Assembly (NCBI RefSeq): GCF_021018805.1
Contig: NC_086259.1
Coordinates: 15,891,501-15,955,500, forward strand
Length of the DNA stretch: 64,000 bases
Source: Prinia subflava
Lineage: Eukaryota > Chordata > Aves > Passeriformes > Cisticolidae
Reading direction: 5' to 3'
This document shows, in pieces, positions 22,201-35,110 of the stretch. Position numbers and translations under genes: made by a program. Positions within the stretch are counted from its first letter, which is position 1. The number at the start of each line of letters is the position of its first letter. The notes under the pieces were generated by a model. It saw only the letters and a program-made list of their open reading frames with translations, made no database searches and was not told where the DNA came from.

Positions 22201-24159
22201 AGAAGAGAAGACATTGATAAAAAATTGAGGTGCCACAGAAAAGGCCAGATGTTCAACTTTTAGGTCTTTAAAGGGCATGCAAATTTTTTCTCATGACTGA
22301 ATGTGCATATTACCCATTGATGTGATCACTTATGCATCCAGCTCATCATCTGAATAGGCAAATATCATATCTTCTGCAGCAACCATACTCAGAATTTAAT
22401 GCAAAATTCATTCTTTTTGAAAATCAGTCCCTTAGAACACAATGGTAAATCATGCACGATGAAGTGATATGAAGAGAAATGCTGCACCCTTCTTCTGAGG
22501 TCTTTATTTCTTTTCTCTAGAAAAATGTCTCCACCTTGATGCTGAAAGCCACAATTATTATTTCTTCATAGTCACACTGTGTCACTGCTCAGTGGCTCAC
22601 ATCATTGATTGGGCTCCATTATGCTAAAGTCTAGAATGCCCAAAGAGCTAAATATAAAGCAGGGGACAACAGATACAAAAATAGATGTGGACCACAAGGT
22701 AACCATGAGCCACAGTTACCATGAGCCTGCAGCAGATTTGTCTTCTGAGGTGCAGTGAAGCAAAGCTGGGGTGACCCAGGATGTGACAAAAGAGCACAAA
22801 GGATGAAGGGTTAGTGGTGGTTCTCGCATCACTGAATTCCCACACTGAAAGGATTATCCTGCATCATGATAGATGACACCACAGCTTTCATGCAACCCAT
22901 GATTGAATGATGCCCAAAAATGAGGGTTCTGATCCCACATGATGAACTCACTTGTCTTTTTTTTCTCAATTTTTTTTTTTCTTAACAAAGGTGAGATTAG
23001 TGTCCCAGGAACAGCCAGTTCTCAGCTCTGCCATGGTGTTTTGCCTTGCCTTTTGTTTCCTGGCAGCTCCAATGGGGTTCCTTGCTCGTTTCCTTTCCAA
23101 CCACGTGATGTTTATAGTTACCATGTTTGAACAAATAGAGCAAATTGAATTGCAGATGGTATGTAACACAATATATATAGTATAATAATATACAGGAAAT
23201 GTACTCTACATTTGTATATCAGCTTGTAAATTAGCAGCAGTACTGACCCTAAAAAGAATTGCTTAGAATCCCATCTCCAGGCACCAGAATCCTTGAATCT
23301 CTTTGGTATGGAAAGATGCTTTCCATTCATATTATGACCCACTGTATTTAACTGTTCTCTCATACACAACGACAGATGTATGTAAGAAAAGATATGTAGG
23401 GAAGCAAACCTGCCATGATTACCTCTCTCTAAAATGAACGCTTACTCAGGAAGACAAAACACCCTTCCCCTTGCTAGGGAAACCTCAGCTACGTTATGTT
23501 ACACAAATAACATGCCCGTAGTTTTGGTGCCATAAAGCATAAATCACAATTTAGCCCTCTGCAAAAAGCCTCTCTGCACTGAGCTGCAGTGCCACAGTGC
23601 CCGAGGTCCACCTTGCTGGGAGGAGATGGGCAGAGCTGGAGGAGAGACCCCTGCCCCTGCCACCACACATCATCTCTGCCAGTGCCCAACTGGGAGCAAA
23701 CTGGGACCAAATCCCAGTGTGGGGGGGTTTTTAGGTGATGTCAAGGCAATGCTGGCTTTTCTCCGTTTTAAAGGGTTATAGGAATCCTGGATCTTTGTCA
23801 GGACTGTGATCCCCTGTGCAGGATGGAAAAGGATTTTTAATGAAAACAAGCTCCGGTTGTGAATATTTTAATACAGTGCCAAAGTGGTAACAGGATGATA
23901 AAGTTTTGATAGGCCTGGTATTGGCTTTTATTTTTTTAAGGGGGAACTCCTCTCTCTCTAACAGAAAAAGCATTTTTAATGCCAACATCAATATAAAGTG
24001 CTGCTGGGACTTTTATATCTTTTCAATATCAGGCCTATGTTCAAGGAGAAAAAATAAATGCAGTGTTCACAACCATTTGATATTATAGCTGAATAGCTTT
24101 CAAAAAGCTCTTACCATGTTTTTATGCACAAAGTATGATTTGGAGGTTGGGGATGGAAA
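19261..24159. other. Gene-free stretch
   Basis: No protein domain, RNA gene or clear transposon was recognised. Local items are a perfect 15-bp palindrome around an AP-1 core (21434-21448) and a T-rich run at about 22958-22982. Confidence 0.5.
21434..21448. promoter_or_regulatory. Perfect 15-bp palindrome with AP-1 core
   Basis: GCTATGACTCATAGC is a perfect odd palindrome around TGACTCA. It matches an AP-1/CNC-Maf core, but the TGC flanks of a full Maf site are TAT here. Function unknown. Confidence 0.35.
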
Positions 24160-24660
24160 ATGAGGGAACTGAAAGGGAGGGGGTTCTTTTTGTTAATTTA
24201 TAGATGCTAGCAGAAATGTTTTAGACCAATCTTGCCAGGGTCACAAAATGGTGTGGAGATTGGTTTATTTTGCAAATAGCAGAATTTCTCCTTCTTCTTT
24301 CCACCTTTTTTTTTTTTTTTTTCCTTCTGGCAGCATCAATAAATTTGTTTGATGCACTTTAAATGTTTAATTAAAACATTATGTTAGCACATTTACTGTA
24401 AGTGATAAAAACACTTTGGAGGTGGTCTTAAAGCAATTGGTGGCTCTGAAATTGCTAGACATGCACTAGTAAATCAGATACAAAGTCCATAAATTGGAAC
24501 GATTCTCTTTAAGGCCTGTGCCATTTCACAGATATTAAAGCTGCTTAATTTAATTCCTCAGTAATGTGGAATGTGTACAGCAGCTGATGTCACTTCTTCA
24601 GACTGATTGTTTAAGGTCATATAAACTCAGGCCTACAGAGCACAGGATAGAAATTCCCTC
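24160..24660. promoter_or_regulatory. Candidate conserved noncoding element
   Basis: Single-copy sequence free of CpG apart from one site, with repeated AT words (TTAATTTATAG, GTTTAATTAAAACATT, GCTTAATTTAATTCC), CACTTTGGAGG and GCTGATGTCA. No coding frame. Texture is that of a strongly conserved enhancer; a poly-T run sits inside at about 24306-24322. Confidence 0.4.
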
Positions 24661-25879
24661 TTATATTAATACTGTTTATAATTCAGTTCTCCTTCAATCC
24701 CTTAATCAGAAAAGAAATGTTTATTGTGTGATATTGCTATAAAATAAGTAGGAATTGTAATGAGTACTTGAAAAAGTAGAAAAAAAATATTCACTTAATC
24801 ACAGCTACTGGTACCAAATGTCTCTTCTTTTTAAGCAGGCTTGTTCAACTTAAAAGGAAAACTTGTTTTTAATGCAAAGCAGTCACTTTTATATATGGAA
24901 TTCAACTCTATTTTGTAAAGTAAAAACTACAAAGGAGAAGTAAAAGCTACTGTAAACTATTCCTTGCAAACGACTTTGTTCTTCAGCAAGTAGCAGTGCC
25001 CCATATTTACTTGATGAAATCTATAACCAGCTGAAGTCAATGGGTGTTTTGCTGCTTCCTCCCATTAGAAGGGCTCATGCCTTTAGGAATTGCATAGGTA
25101 GCATCTTTAACAATATGCAAGGGATAGCATCTGCTGCTCCACTGCTGTTTTAATACCTGCATTCAAAACACAATAGTAATAAAAGCTTCAGAACAAATTA
25201 TTACGATTGGCTTCTTTGCCTATGTTGGAAATCTTTACTGAATCAAATTAATACAGAATATAAATATCACAATTAGATTTCACCAAGATGAGCAAAGAAT
25301 GAATCTTCCTTCTTCAGCCAAGAAAGTAGATTTTCCTGAGAAATCTCTGAGCCAGCATTTCTTGCAAGATGAACCTTTTTCCCCTTCCCCCAACAATGTC
25401 AATAGCTGAGAAGTCAATGATTTCCAAGGATGTCACGGATAACTTGCAATAGGGAAGGTAAAAGTTCACTCATTTTGATGTGTACATAACCTATTTCAGT
25501 CATCTTTAACAATATGTAACATGAAATTCTTAGCATGGAAAACTTGACTAGATGTCATGTCCCCTACTCATAAAAACAAAGCTGTGTGACAAGTTTATCC
25601 CAGGATGCAGGAGAAAAATTATCTCCATTAGAGGCTTGACTCTGGAGCAGCAGGAGCTCTCCACGAATTGCTGTGCTGCAGGAGAAACTGGGTAGATGGT
25701 TTCTCACCACGAGGGTTTCCAGGGCTGTGAATATTTTATTTTTTATTCTCTGCAGTGTCTGGTACCACCGAGTCCTGACTCATGGCTGAGATCAATGCCA
25801 TGCCAAGGATAAAGCAGCAGAGCACAACCCATGCTGGTGTCGGTGATGTCAGAGGAGTGTGTTGGTGAAAATGACACCG
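24661..25879. other. Gene-free stretch
   Basis: AT-rich single-copy sequence. No open frame worth annotating and no repeat recognised. Confidence 0.5.
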
Positions 25880-26230
25880 TCGTCTTCAGTGTGTTTTTAA
25901 TTCATGTTCGCTCTCTTTCCTGATGAAACCACGTTTTTACCACCAGCATGAGGCAGAATGGATTTTTATCTCTCATGCATCAGCCGAGTTATCAGCACGT
26001 TCTAATTACGCTGTGTTGTGAGAAGCAGCGAGAGCACAGCTGGATGTTCCGACTCCAGATCTGAGGTGTCTGCACGGCAGACAGTCAAGAAAATAACTAA
26101 ATACTGAGGCTCATTAGACCATGTAATATTCAAAGCAGCGTTGAATTTGTCTCATGAACTCTGTCCTGTGTGGTCAAATTCCAACTGTATGTCTGCCTGC
26201 CCTACTATTAATCACTTTTTGGATCAAGAG
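25880..26230. promoter_or_regulatory. Candidate conserved noncoding element
   Basis: Contains isolated CpGs within conserved-looking words (CATCAGCCGAGTTATCAGC, TTCTAATTACGCTGTG) and no coding frame. Inference from texture. Confidence 0.3.
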
Positions 26231-28920
26231 ACAAAATCACCTCTCCAACATTCTTAAGCAAATGTGTGTTTTTTCCATAAACAAACAAAGAAATCAAAAC
26301 TATTTATCTTAACTTGTTGATTTGTCCAAGTTGTCTCATCCCAGATATAATGACTATCCCAAATATTAACAGGAAAAATTCTTTGTAGCAGCTGCACCTA
26401 TTTTAAAGTTGGTATTTTCTTCAGTCTTCTGTTGAATTGGTTGCAGTCTTTAATGGTTAAAGAGTAGCAAAGGAATAAAACCTGGGCAATGTCTCCCATC
26501 TTCACCTGACCTATTTCAACTCTCATAACTGTCAAAAGAAACAGAGAAACCAACTGTTGCCACACATAGTGAGGCCTTCACTGATAAATTCTGACAGAGC
26601 CCTGTCAAGTTTCAAAGTCATTTTCAGCAGAAATTAATACTCTTTATTGGAGTCATTTTCAAAAAAATTAAGTAAGTGCACTGGATTTAATTTATGCCAC
26701 CATTTCCAAAAGTAATAATAGTTGATTCTGTATTTGTAATAAAGAGTATTCAAAACTGAAAATAAATCCCAGATTGTGCCAGTTCAGGTTTGGTGATTGT
26801 GCTTCATATAAAGAAAAAAACAAAACCTTTATTGTCAAGAATTGCTCCAGCCAGAGTTTCAAAGCACTTGTATTGAAAAAAAAATCATGAGATGTGCCCA
26901 CAAGTCATGAACATCATTCTGTAAATTTTGGTAATGTGGAGCCATCATAAACATACATACACATTATACACCATTTATGTTTGTCATAGGTTAAAATGCT
27001 TTACTTAAGCATCAATATTTGTATCTAACCAAGCACAGCAGTCCTCAAGGCAAGCTTAAGGCCCTTGGGATTTTTTTTTACTTTTTGTTTTTCCTAGAAA
27101 ACTCCATTTTTGAACAGTTTTGATATTTCATGCTATAGCTTGTGACAGGGCCATTTCCCCATTCCCTCGCACGGGCTGCGGTGTCATCACATCGTCCCCA
27201 GCACTGTGTCAGTGTGAGTCTACAGAGAGGACATCAGGATGTCAGCATTTTCCGAAAGGGGAAAGAGTGTCAGTGCAAGTTTGCAGAGACACGGTGGTGT
27301 GAGAAGGGGAGGAGAAATGACACGGTGTCTGTGGCTGTGCAGCCCTGCTGGACAAAGACACGCTTATCCCAGCAGCCCTTGAAGAACCACGTGCAGGATT
27401 CAAGAGGAAGCAACCAGGTAGCTGGGATATTTTTAAGCACTGGGGAATATTTAAATAATTTTTTTAAATACCTGGACTATAACAGGAAGTCTCACTGTAG
27501 TAAGGGATGATTGGAAAGTGAGACAGTGTTAAAGGAGAGAGGTGAACAATCCCTTGGGATGTCCTCTACTGTCCATGAGAGGTTTTCTCCCTGCATTTTC
27601 CTGGTCAGTGGATGGTGCAACATTCTCCTGGAGGGCAGATCAGGCCAGCAGCCAGCAACACCAGGCAAGAGTCTCCTCCTGGAACCAAGGGACCACATAC
27701 ACCACAATATCAGTGCACAGACACTGCTGGTGGTGCATGGTGGTACCCACTCATTTCACCATTTCACATCATTAAAGGCAGATTGAAAGGTTCGTTTGTA
27801 TTTGAGCAACTGGCCAAAGCCCTGAGGGATGCACAGCTCCACCAGTCTCTGCAAGTGTTTGTCTTTCCTAACCCCGACCACGTTTCATAAAATATCCAGC
27901 CCTGCACCTCCCTGTCCCACGTGCTGCCTCTCCTCCCAGCTGTGCCGGGCTCTGTCCAGTGCTGTGAGCAGGGACCCTTCCCACAGCTCTGTTCCCTGCA
28001 CGCTCTTGGAAAGGACACCCCACCATTCCAGGAGCGCAGCTTGGCAGTGTTGAGTTACATTTTTTAGCCCAGACATCTGGAATGTATCATATAGAGGCCA
28101 GATTTGAGGAGTATCTTCATTTTATGCTGCATGCAGGAAGGAGGAAGGCAGAGGGTTCCCATTACTGCAGCGCAGATCAGCTCTAATTATTTTTTGTTCA
28201 ATTAGTGGGTGATGTAAAAGTGCATGTTAACACAGGGTCCACCAAAGCCCTTTCTGACCCTCAGCAAGGAAGCCCCTCCATCAACCTTTGTTGCATCAGA
28301 GCAGAACTGAGGCAGAGGGATACAGATACCTGCTTGTTGTGCCCTGAATGGGACCAGGTTTCCATAGGTACTTCCACATTTTAGGAATGAATGCTTCTTT
28401 TCTTTAAGAGTCTTGAAGGTCAATTGTCTAACGTGATTGAGGCAACAAAATTCTTAAGGTTCAGAAAACTTGAGGCGAGGGCAGGAACTCAAAGCACCCA
28501 GGTGCCACGCTCTGACTGCTCATGTGAAATATGGGCCAAAATCAGGTGCACTCTGCCCTCTGACAAATGGGACTCTGGGGGTCCAACCACACCACTGACT
28601 GTTGTGAAAACAAGAATAAACACAAAAAACACTAACTACATTCATGTATCAGCACAAAATGGAAGGCAACCCAGAGTTCAGTGCAGCCAAGCAGATGAAG
28701 GATGCCGTTGTCCTGACCTTGGTGGCAGGTTTTTTCCACCCTTTTGCTGTGCTATCTTAGGGAGGGATTTTCGTCATCACCGCAGGCGAGGTCTCCCGGG
28801 CACGGAGCTGCGGCTGCTGCCGAGAGCAGCACAGCCAAACCCACCACTGGTGCAGCTCCACCAAAGCTCCCAGCCTCACAGAAGGGACTAATTTGGCCTT
28901 GTGTATTTTGAATAAATTGT
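26231..28920. other. Gene-free stretch
   Basis: No recognised gene. Overlapping frames of 71-166 codons at 27490-28060 and 28391-28891 lack domains and do not look coding. Confidence 0.45.
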
Positions 28921-29140
28921 TAACTCTTCTCAGCATGAAGAAGTGATTATTGAAAAGTTTGCCTCCACATACAAATGCAAATGACAGTCGAAGAACACGT
29001 GAATGTTAATCTTCCAAACCAAGTACGTAGACAAATGCTAGTCATTAGAAACATTTCCGTGCATTTATATTAGGCTGTCCTCTAAAAGACTTTTCAGACA
29101 AATATGTCATCAAGATATTCAAAACCATGTAATCTTATCC
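28920..29140. promoter_or_regulatory. Candidate conserved element with a POU octamer
   Basis: A perfect octamer, ATGCAAAT, lies at 28975-28982 in single-copy sequence with a CACGTG E-box nearby (AACACGTGAATG, 28996-29007). No coding frame. Confidence 0.3.
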
Positions 29141-32100
29141 AAAGTTTCATCTATCAACAGTACAGTTTTCATCTCTCGCAGCTGTGTGTCAGAATGTGCA
29201 GGCAGATTAGCCAGCTGATAGCAAGGGGGGAAGGGAAAGAGGGGCTCTGTCATCATCAAGAAATACTGCTGGGGAGAAGAGACTCTTGCTGTTGATTTTT
29301 TAAAAATCTCCCCAAGAACCCTTTCTGTGCAGGGAGGCAGAGGATATTTGCAAAGGCTTTAATTTTCTGGTGGGAGTTGGTGCTTGCCCCTGCTCGAAGC
29401 CCCTCTCCCTCTGCTTCCCCTTCCCTGCAGAGAGTAAGTTCTCTTAACAAAAAACATCCTGAGCACAATTGTGATTCTGGTATCTGTGGCAAAGAGTCCC
29501 CCTGCACAGCAGATTAATCCAACAGATTTCTTGTACCTTCATAGGCCCTCAGAGAACCTGAAAAACCCAAATCCAGATGGTTTTGAGTTCCAGCTGCACC
29601 TTTCACCTTCCTCAAAGGGCAGATCACCACTCAGGTCTCCTCTCCTCCCAGAGCCAGAGGGATCACCTGGGGGAAAAGAAAAAAAAGGATACATTCACAT
29701 TTTTCAGCAAATTCTGTAATTCTGTTGTTTCAAGGAGAGAGATGAATGATGACATATACGGGCTTCTGATAAAGATGCAAAGAGATAGGGCTAAAACATA
29801 CAGTAAAATACTGTGAAATGATTCCCCAATATGAGATGCAATACGCTGCCACTGTTGTCTATGAGACAATGTCTTTGAATCCATGCATATGAATTCATGC
29901 ATAATCTTTGAGTGTATTCATTTTTAAGTACATTCTTTCAAGTGGATTTTAGCATTACTGAGTAGCTGTAGCTTGACAGCACTTGACGAAAATGTTTTCA
30001 AATTTGGGGAGATGGGAAAGTTTTTAAAAACCAAAGAAGGGCAGTGAGGACTTAACATTGCCTAAAATAGGCTCCTGATTTTCTGGGTATCTCTGAAACC
30101 TCTTCTCAAAGTAAAGCCCTAAATCTCAATGTTTAGTATACAAATCTAGTGCCGAGCTTTTCAAAGTCTCAAATACAGTTTGTGCTGACCATATAGAACA
30201 TTTAGCATGTCTGAGCATCACCTGTCCCAACAAAACCATCTTCAGGTTTCGGGGTTGCATTTTTTTTTTTGCTTTTGGCATAAACCTTCCTCCCCCAGGG
30301 ACAGACAGAAACAAGGCCAGTGCTTAGCCATTTGCCAGGGACTCTGATTTCAGCTTAGAGGCATATTTCAGTGGAAAGAAAAATCTGTTTTGGTGGAGAA
30401 TCCTACAACATGAACACCGTCCAGCACCAGGGACTGATGTCAGTGTAGTCACCAGACCATCTGAGGGACTGGGGCAGGAGTCACCAAAGCCATAACTGAG
30501 GGAGCTGAGCTCTGTGGGAGGCAGAACCCCAAATCTTGCTCGGATTCCTCTGAGCTTGTCTGGTGCCTTAACTTCATCACCAATCCATCTTTCTAATGGG
30601 TTTACCCCATTTCCCTAATTTTTCCCTCTGCCTTGGAAAGGTGCTTTGGAGGCACTTGAGTGAAAAAAAAGTTGGAGCACAGAGAAAGCCTTTTGAGTGC
30701 CAACAGGGAGGTTTCCTGTGAGGGAGGAAGAACAAGTTAATTCTCCACTAAAACACAACCCTTACATATAAAACAAAATTTAACATCTCTGGAAAAGAAG
30801 CTCCAGTATGGAATTTCTTAAGGCTTCAAACTCTAAACTCTAAACCATTTTACACACACTTATATTGTTAGTTCCTTGCTTGGAAAATTACCATTGTCTC
30901 CTCTGGAGAGAAAGGGAAAGGAAACAAGGAGTGGGGTGGAAGGGGGAGACACATTATGTGATGAAACAAGACGTTGCTCCCAGCCTGGGGCTCGCTGCCC
31001 AGGCACACACTCCTGCCTGCCAGCCAAGGTCCACTGGGTCAAAACTCAGCTCTAGACACTGCCCTGAGCTAGTGTTTACCTAGAGGAGCCATTGCAGCCA
31101 CTCAGGAAATCATCCACATTTCCAAATGAGCCTGGGTGCCCAAATATTTATTTGCTAGTTAGGTGGTAATGGCTCTAGAGTGGTTGTCACAGTCTTTTGG
31201 GGACAGTGTGCAACTTGTACAGCTACACAGAGTTTGTGTACCAGGTGAGGCATTAATCTGGTTAGCTGGAGCTCCCTGGCCTGTCCACAAATCATTAATG
31301 CTGGCTCCAGTGCTGAACACTGTTAACACATGTACTTCAGGGCTGGTCAGTCAGCCCAGTCCCACATAATTATTTAGCCCAGTAAGGTTTGCAGACCTTT
31401 CCCAACCCCATTTTTATTGCTGGCCATGCTGCCAGACCAGCAGAAACCAGAGCAAGGCATGGGACCATGGGAGGAGGGTCCGCAGTTACAGCTTCAGCAG
31501 GGAAAGGCAGAGAGGGAGAATCTGCCAAAACAAGCACGGGTCGTGTGGCTTTCAGAAGACAGGGACATCGAGCAGCAGGGAGCAGAGCTCGCTGGAGAGG
31601 TTTCTAAAGATGGCTTAGGAAAGGGGCTTTGATTTTAGCAGCAGGTTCTACCAACAGAGACCAAACTGCCCTCGGCACAGCTCTGTCCTTTTTCTTCGCC
31701 TACACACCACCACAAGCCACAAAGCACTCACCAAGACTGTATAACAAACTTAACTTCAAAAGACCAAAAGCCACAAGAAACACAGTGTCCCACAAGAAGG
31801 GAGCAGGAGCACAAAGAGAGATAGTAGTAGCGATTTCCCCAGACTCCTTTCTGAGAAAAGAGAGAAGTGGGCAGCCAGGAGGTTGCTGATACATTTGCAC
31901 ATCTTCTTTCAGTTCCCAGAGCCTCTCAGCTCTCCCTGAGGGTTCCCAGCTTCAGCCAGGGCATACAGAAATACAACAAGGACTCCAAGCAATCATGTAG
32001 AAGATTTTTGCTTCCAGTGAGTACTGGGAACTTCTTTCTAACCCCACCAGAGCTGTCTTACAGGGGCAAATGGCAGGAGTTCTGCTCTCCCCATGGCCAT

Positions 32101-33104
32101 GGCCATGTTCAGCTCTGAGGGATGCCAACAGAATCTGTGCGGACCCATTCTAAGGCTGGTGTTCCCTCCCTCAGTCTTGTCATTTCTCTTTTTTCTCAGA
32201 ATGGCTGGGGTCAAAGATGTGGTCTTGACTTTGCCTTCACTGATAGCAGCAAGGAGACTCCACAAAGGAATCTGCTCTTGGAGGCTGATTGGAAAAAGCT
32301 GCTTGCACAAGATGTGATTGCTGGCTGCACACCCCTGCCTCTGCCTTCAGCAGTGTTCACAGTCCCCTCTCACAGGAGAAGGGAACACAGAGGCTGCTTT
32401 TTAGGGAAGGACATTTCCCCCACTAGTGCTCTGGTGGTGTCCCTGGCAGTGAGTAGAGTGTCATCTGCAGTTTGCACATCACAGGCGTAATCAGAACAGC
32501 TCCCTCCTAACTCATAACAGACAGCATGTCACTGAGATGGATTTACCATTGGCTGGTTCCCCTGCACAGCCCAGATTAAAACCAAAACAGAAAAACCTCA
32601 GTGTTGTGTGTAATCAGGGATGTGAGCGCCGACCCAGAAGTTGCACATCCCACACCAGACAAGCCAAGGCGTACAGAGATAACAAAAGTTCAGTGCTCAA
32701 TCCTGCAGCAGATTGAGCACTTGATTACTCTGAATAATCTGCTTCAAAGAGCTGCAGCCTTGCCAGGGGGGTTCATTCACCCTTCCTCACTCCAGGAAGC
32801 CACCTCTGATGCTGCATCTTGGGCTGGGAATGCTCCAAACACCTCCAGGAACTCCTGAAGGTGCTTTTGTCCTGCAGAGGATGTCTCCTCAGACGTGGTG
32901 AACTCAGCCTGCTTTCAGAAGGTTTTCCAGGCCAACAGAGGCACCTGAAGACTGAGAGAAAGATGACACTGCCAGATGGCACAGCCCAGGGAGAGGATGA
33001 AATGAAGGCTGCGGGGGATGCGAACACTGATTTCTCCAAAGACTTATAACCACGATGAAGAAAGAAATAGCTCTGCCACAAGAGAGTCTGATGAGAAAAG
33101 TCAT
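29141..33104. other. Gene-free stretch
   Basis: Only short unsupported frames. A small palindromic cluster, ATGCATATGAATTCATGCAT, lies at 29883-29902. No transposon was recognised by eye. Confidence 0.45.
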
Positions 33105-33620
33105 TTGCTACTGAAATGTAATTTAAAAAATGTATTTAATACCACTTAACAACACAAGCCTGTAATATCCTCTTATCTAAACTGCTTGTGGATTACTTGC
33201 TTTTCACTTACTAACCTACCCAATAATTTCTACAAAAAATAAAAATACAGGTCAGGCTTTTGCTACCAGATTTAGTTATTTTACTACCAGACAAAGATGA
33301 GCCAGAATGGTTATCAAGAAAAATAAGGGGCGAAAAGAGAATTGGGAAATCTTAGACATTGTATTAAAACAACAGTTTTTAGGGTGTTTGATTTACTATT
33401 CAACTGTGCACAGCTGCTGCTGTGAGAAATAGGAAGCATGCCAAGGGAAAGAGATGGGGGAAAAAAATTAACGGGTGGGGGAGGTTTGCAGAATCAACTG
33501 GTTAATGAGATATGAAATTTTTTATGAGTAAGCCCCTGCTGAAAAGCACTTGTTTGTTTGAACCAGCTTACTGCTTACCCACTGACACGGCAACGCGGGT
33601 TCTCTCCCCCAGCAACTTAA
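33105..33620. promoter_or_regulatory. Candidate conserved noncoding element
   Basis: AT-rich single-copy block with homeodomain and GATA-like words and no coding frame; inference from texture only. Confidence 0.3.
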
Positions 33621-34959
33621 TTACCAAATGTGAAATTTAGATGGCATTTGGGTCTTTCACGCGCTGGTTTAGGTCCTCTGTGCTTCTTCCCCCTCCTTAT
33701 CTTGGAGCAAGCTAAAACCTGCTGGGGTCCTGGCACAGGTTTCCTCCCCTCTCTCTGCAGGCTGCAGTGCTCTGTGTGAAGGGGAACACTTTCCATGGGG
33801 AGGGCAGTAAATGACTCGAGTCCTACCATGGTGGAGGCAGAAATCTCATCAGAGGAGGGTGAGAGCTGTGGGCTGGAGTGCTTTGAGGACGAGGTCAGGA
33901 GGAAAGTGGTGCTCTCAGCATCCCAGCCTGGTTCCACCTTCCCTATTGCTGCACTACAGAGCAGAGAAGAGCTTTCTTTTCTCCAGCTTTAGGGGAAAGA
34001 TTCAGGTTTCAAATGTCAGTGGAAGATACACAACCAGGATTTTTTGAAAACGGAAAGCTCTCTGCTTGGTCCTGAGGAAGGCCCCTAAATCTTTTAAAAA
34101 TCCAGACTTCACTTGTCTTTCCCTGTAAGAGACCTTAGGCAGTCCCCTGCTGACTGTACTCGTCTGTGTGAATCCCATTCTTGGGCTCTGAGCATTTTGC
34201 AGACGTTTCACCTGGAAACCTGGCCCCAAAGCCAGGATTATTCAGCACCCTGAGTTTAGAAACTATTTTATTTCATCTTAATCTCTTTTTACATAGCCTA
34301 AACCTTATTTTGTAGTCCAAGGGAAAAAACACTTCATTCTCCTCAGAACAAGCGTGACTTGTTTGCAATAATTTCTTGGATTACACTTTTCCCAATTTCT
34401 CCTATGAGAAGCCCCATCATACTTGTACTTTGTCACTGCTTGGTGGTTTTCTTGTAAGTATCAAAGGCTCAATAATTTTTGAGAAAAACAAATGTCCCAA
34501 ATTCTCTAAAAACAAAACAAAAACCTTGAGGCACAGAGCTCAAGTCTGTACCAAAACCTAGTCTGTGTTTTTCTCTGTGAGGAGAAAGGAATGGGAATCA
34601 CTAGAAGTCCTGGTTTTCCTCTTGGTTTACTCATTGCTGAAAATCTGATGCTGAAGAAACTTTTGAACTCGAAATGCTCATTTGCAGTTGATTGATAAAC
34701 TCCCCCCAACAATGTTTTATTGTCATGTAGATCCAACCATATCTACAGCTATGAGGCAGCTAATAGGCTTGGCCCCAGTCTGTTCCTCATGATATTAATG
34801 AAGGGTTCTTTTCTAGAACCTCTTCAAAGAAAAAGCATTTAAACGAAGGGATTAAAGCACTATGCAGTGCTCCTTTACAACAGAGCCCTGTGAATGGCCC
34901 TGTTTGCCTCTGCTGCATGGTCAGGAGAACACCCATTGTGTTCTGGCACCCCAGAAGGC
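33621..34959. other. Gene-free stretch
   Basis: Nothing recognised beyond short frames without domains. Confidence 0.45.
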
Positions 34960-35110
34960 CCCACTGCAGAATATTAGACTTGGGAAATCATTTATTGGGA
35001 TCTTATCTTGCATACCTAATTGAGATGTCAGGCCACTGCATTTAAACTATAACTTGCAGACTAATTAAAGGCAACAACTCAGTGCTTACCTAGGGATTCA
35101 GGGAGATTGC
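34960..35110. promoter_or_regulatory. Candidate conserved noncoding element
   Basis: Compact AT-rich stretch with CCTAATTGAG and GACTAATTAAAGG words and no coding frame. Low-confidence texture call. Confidence 0.3.
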
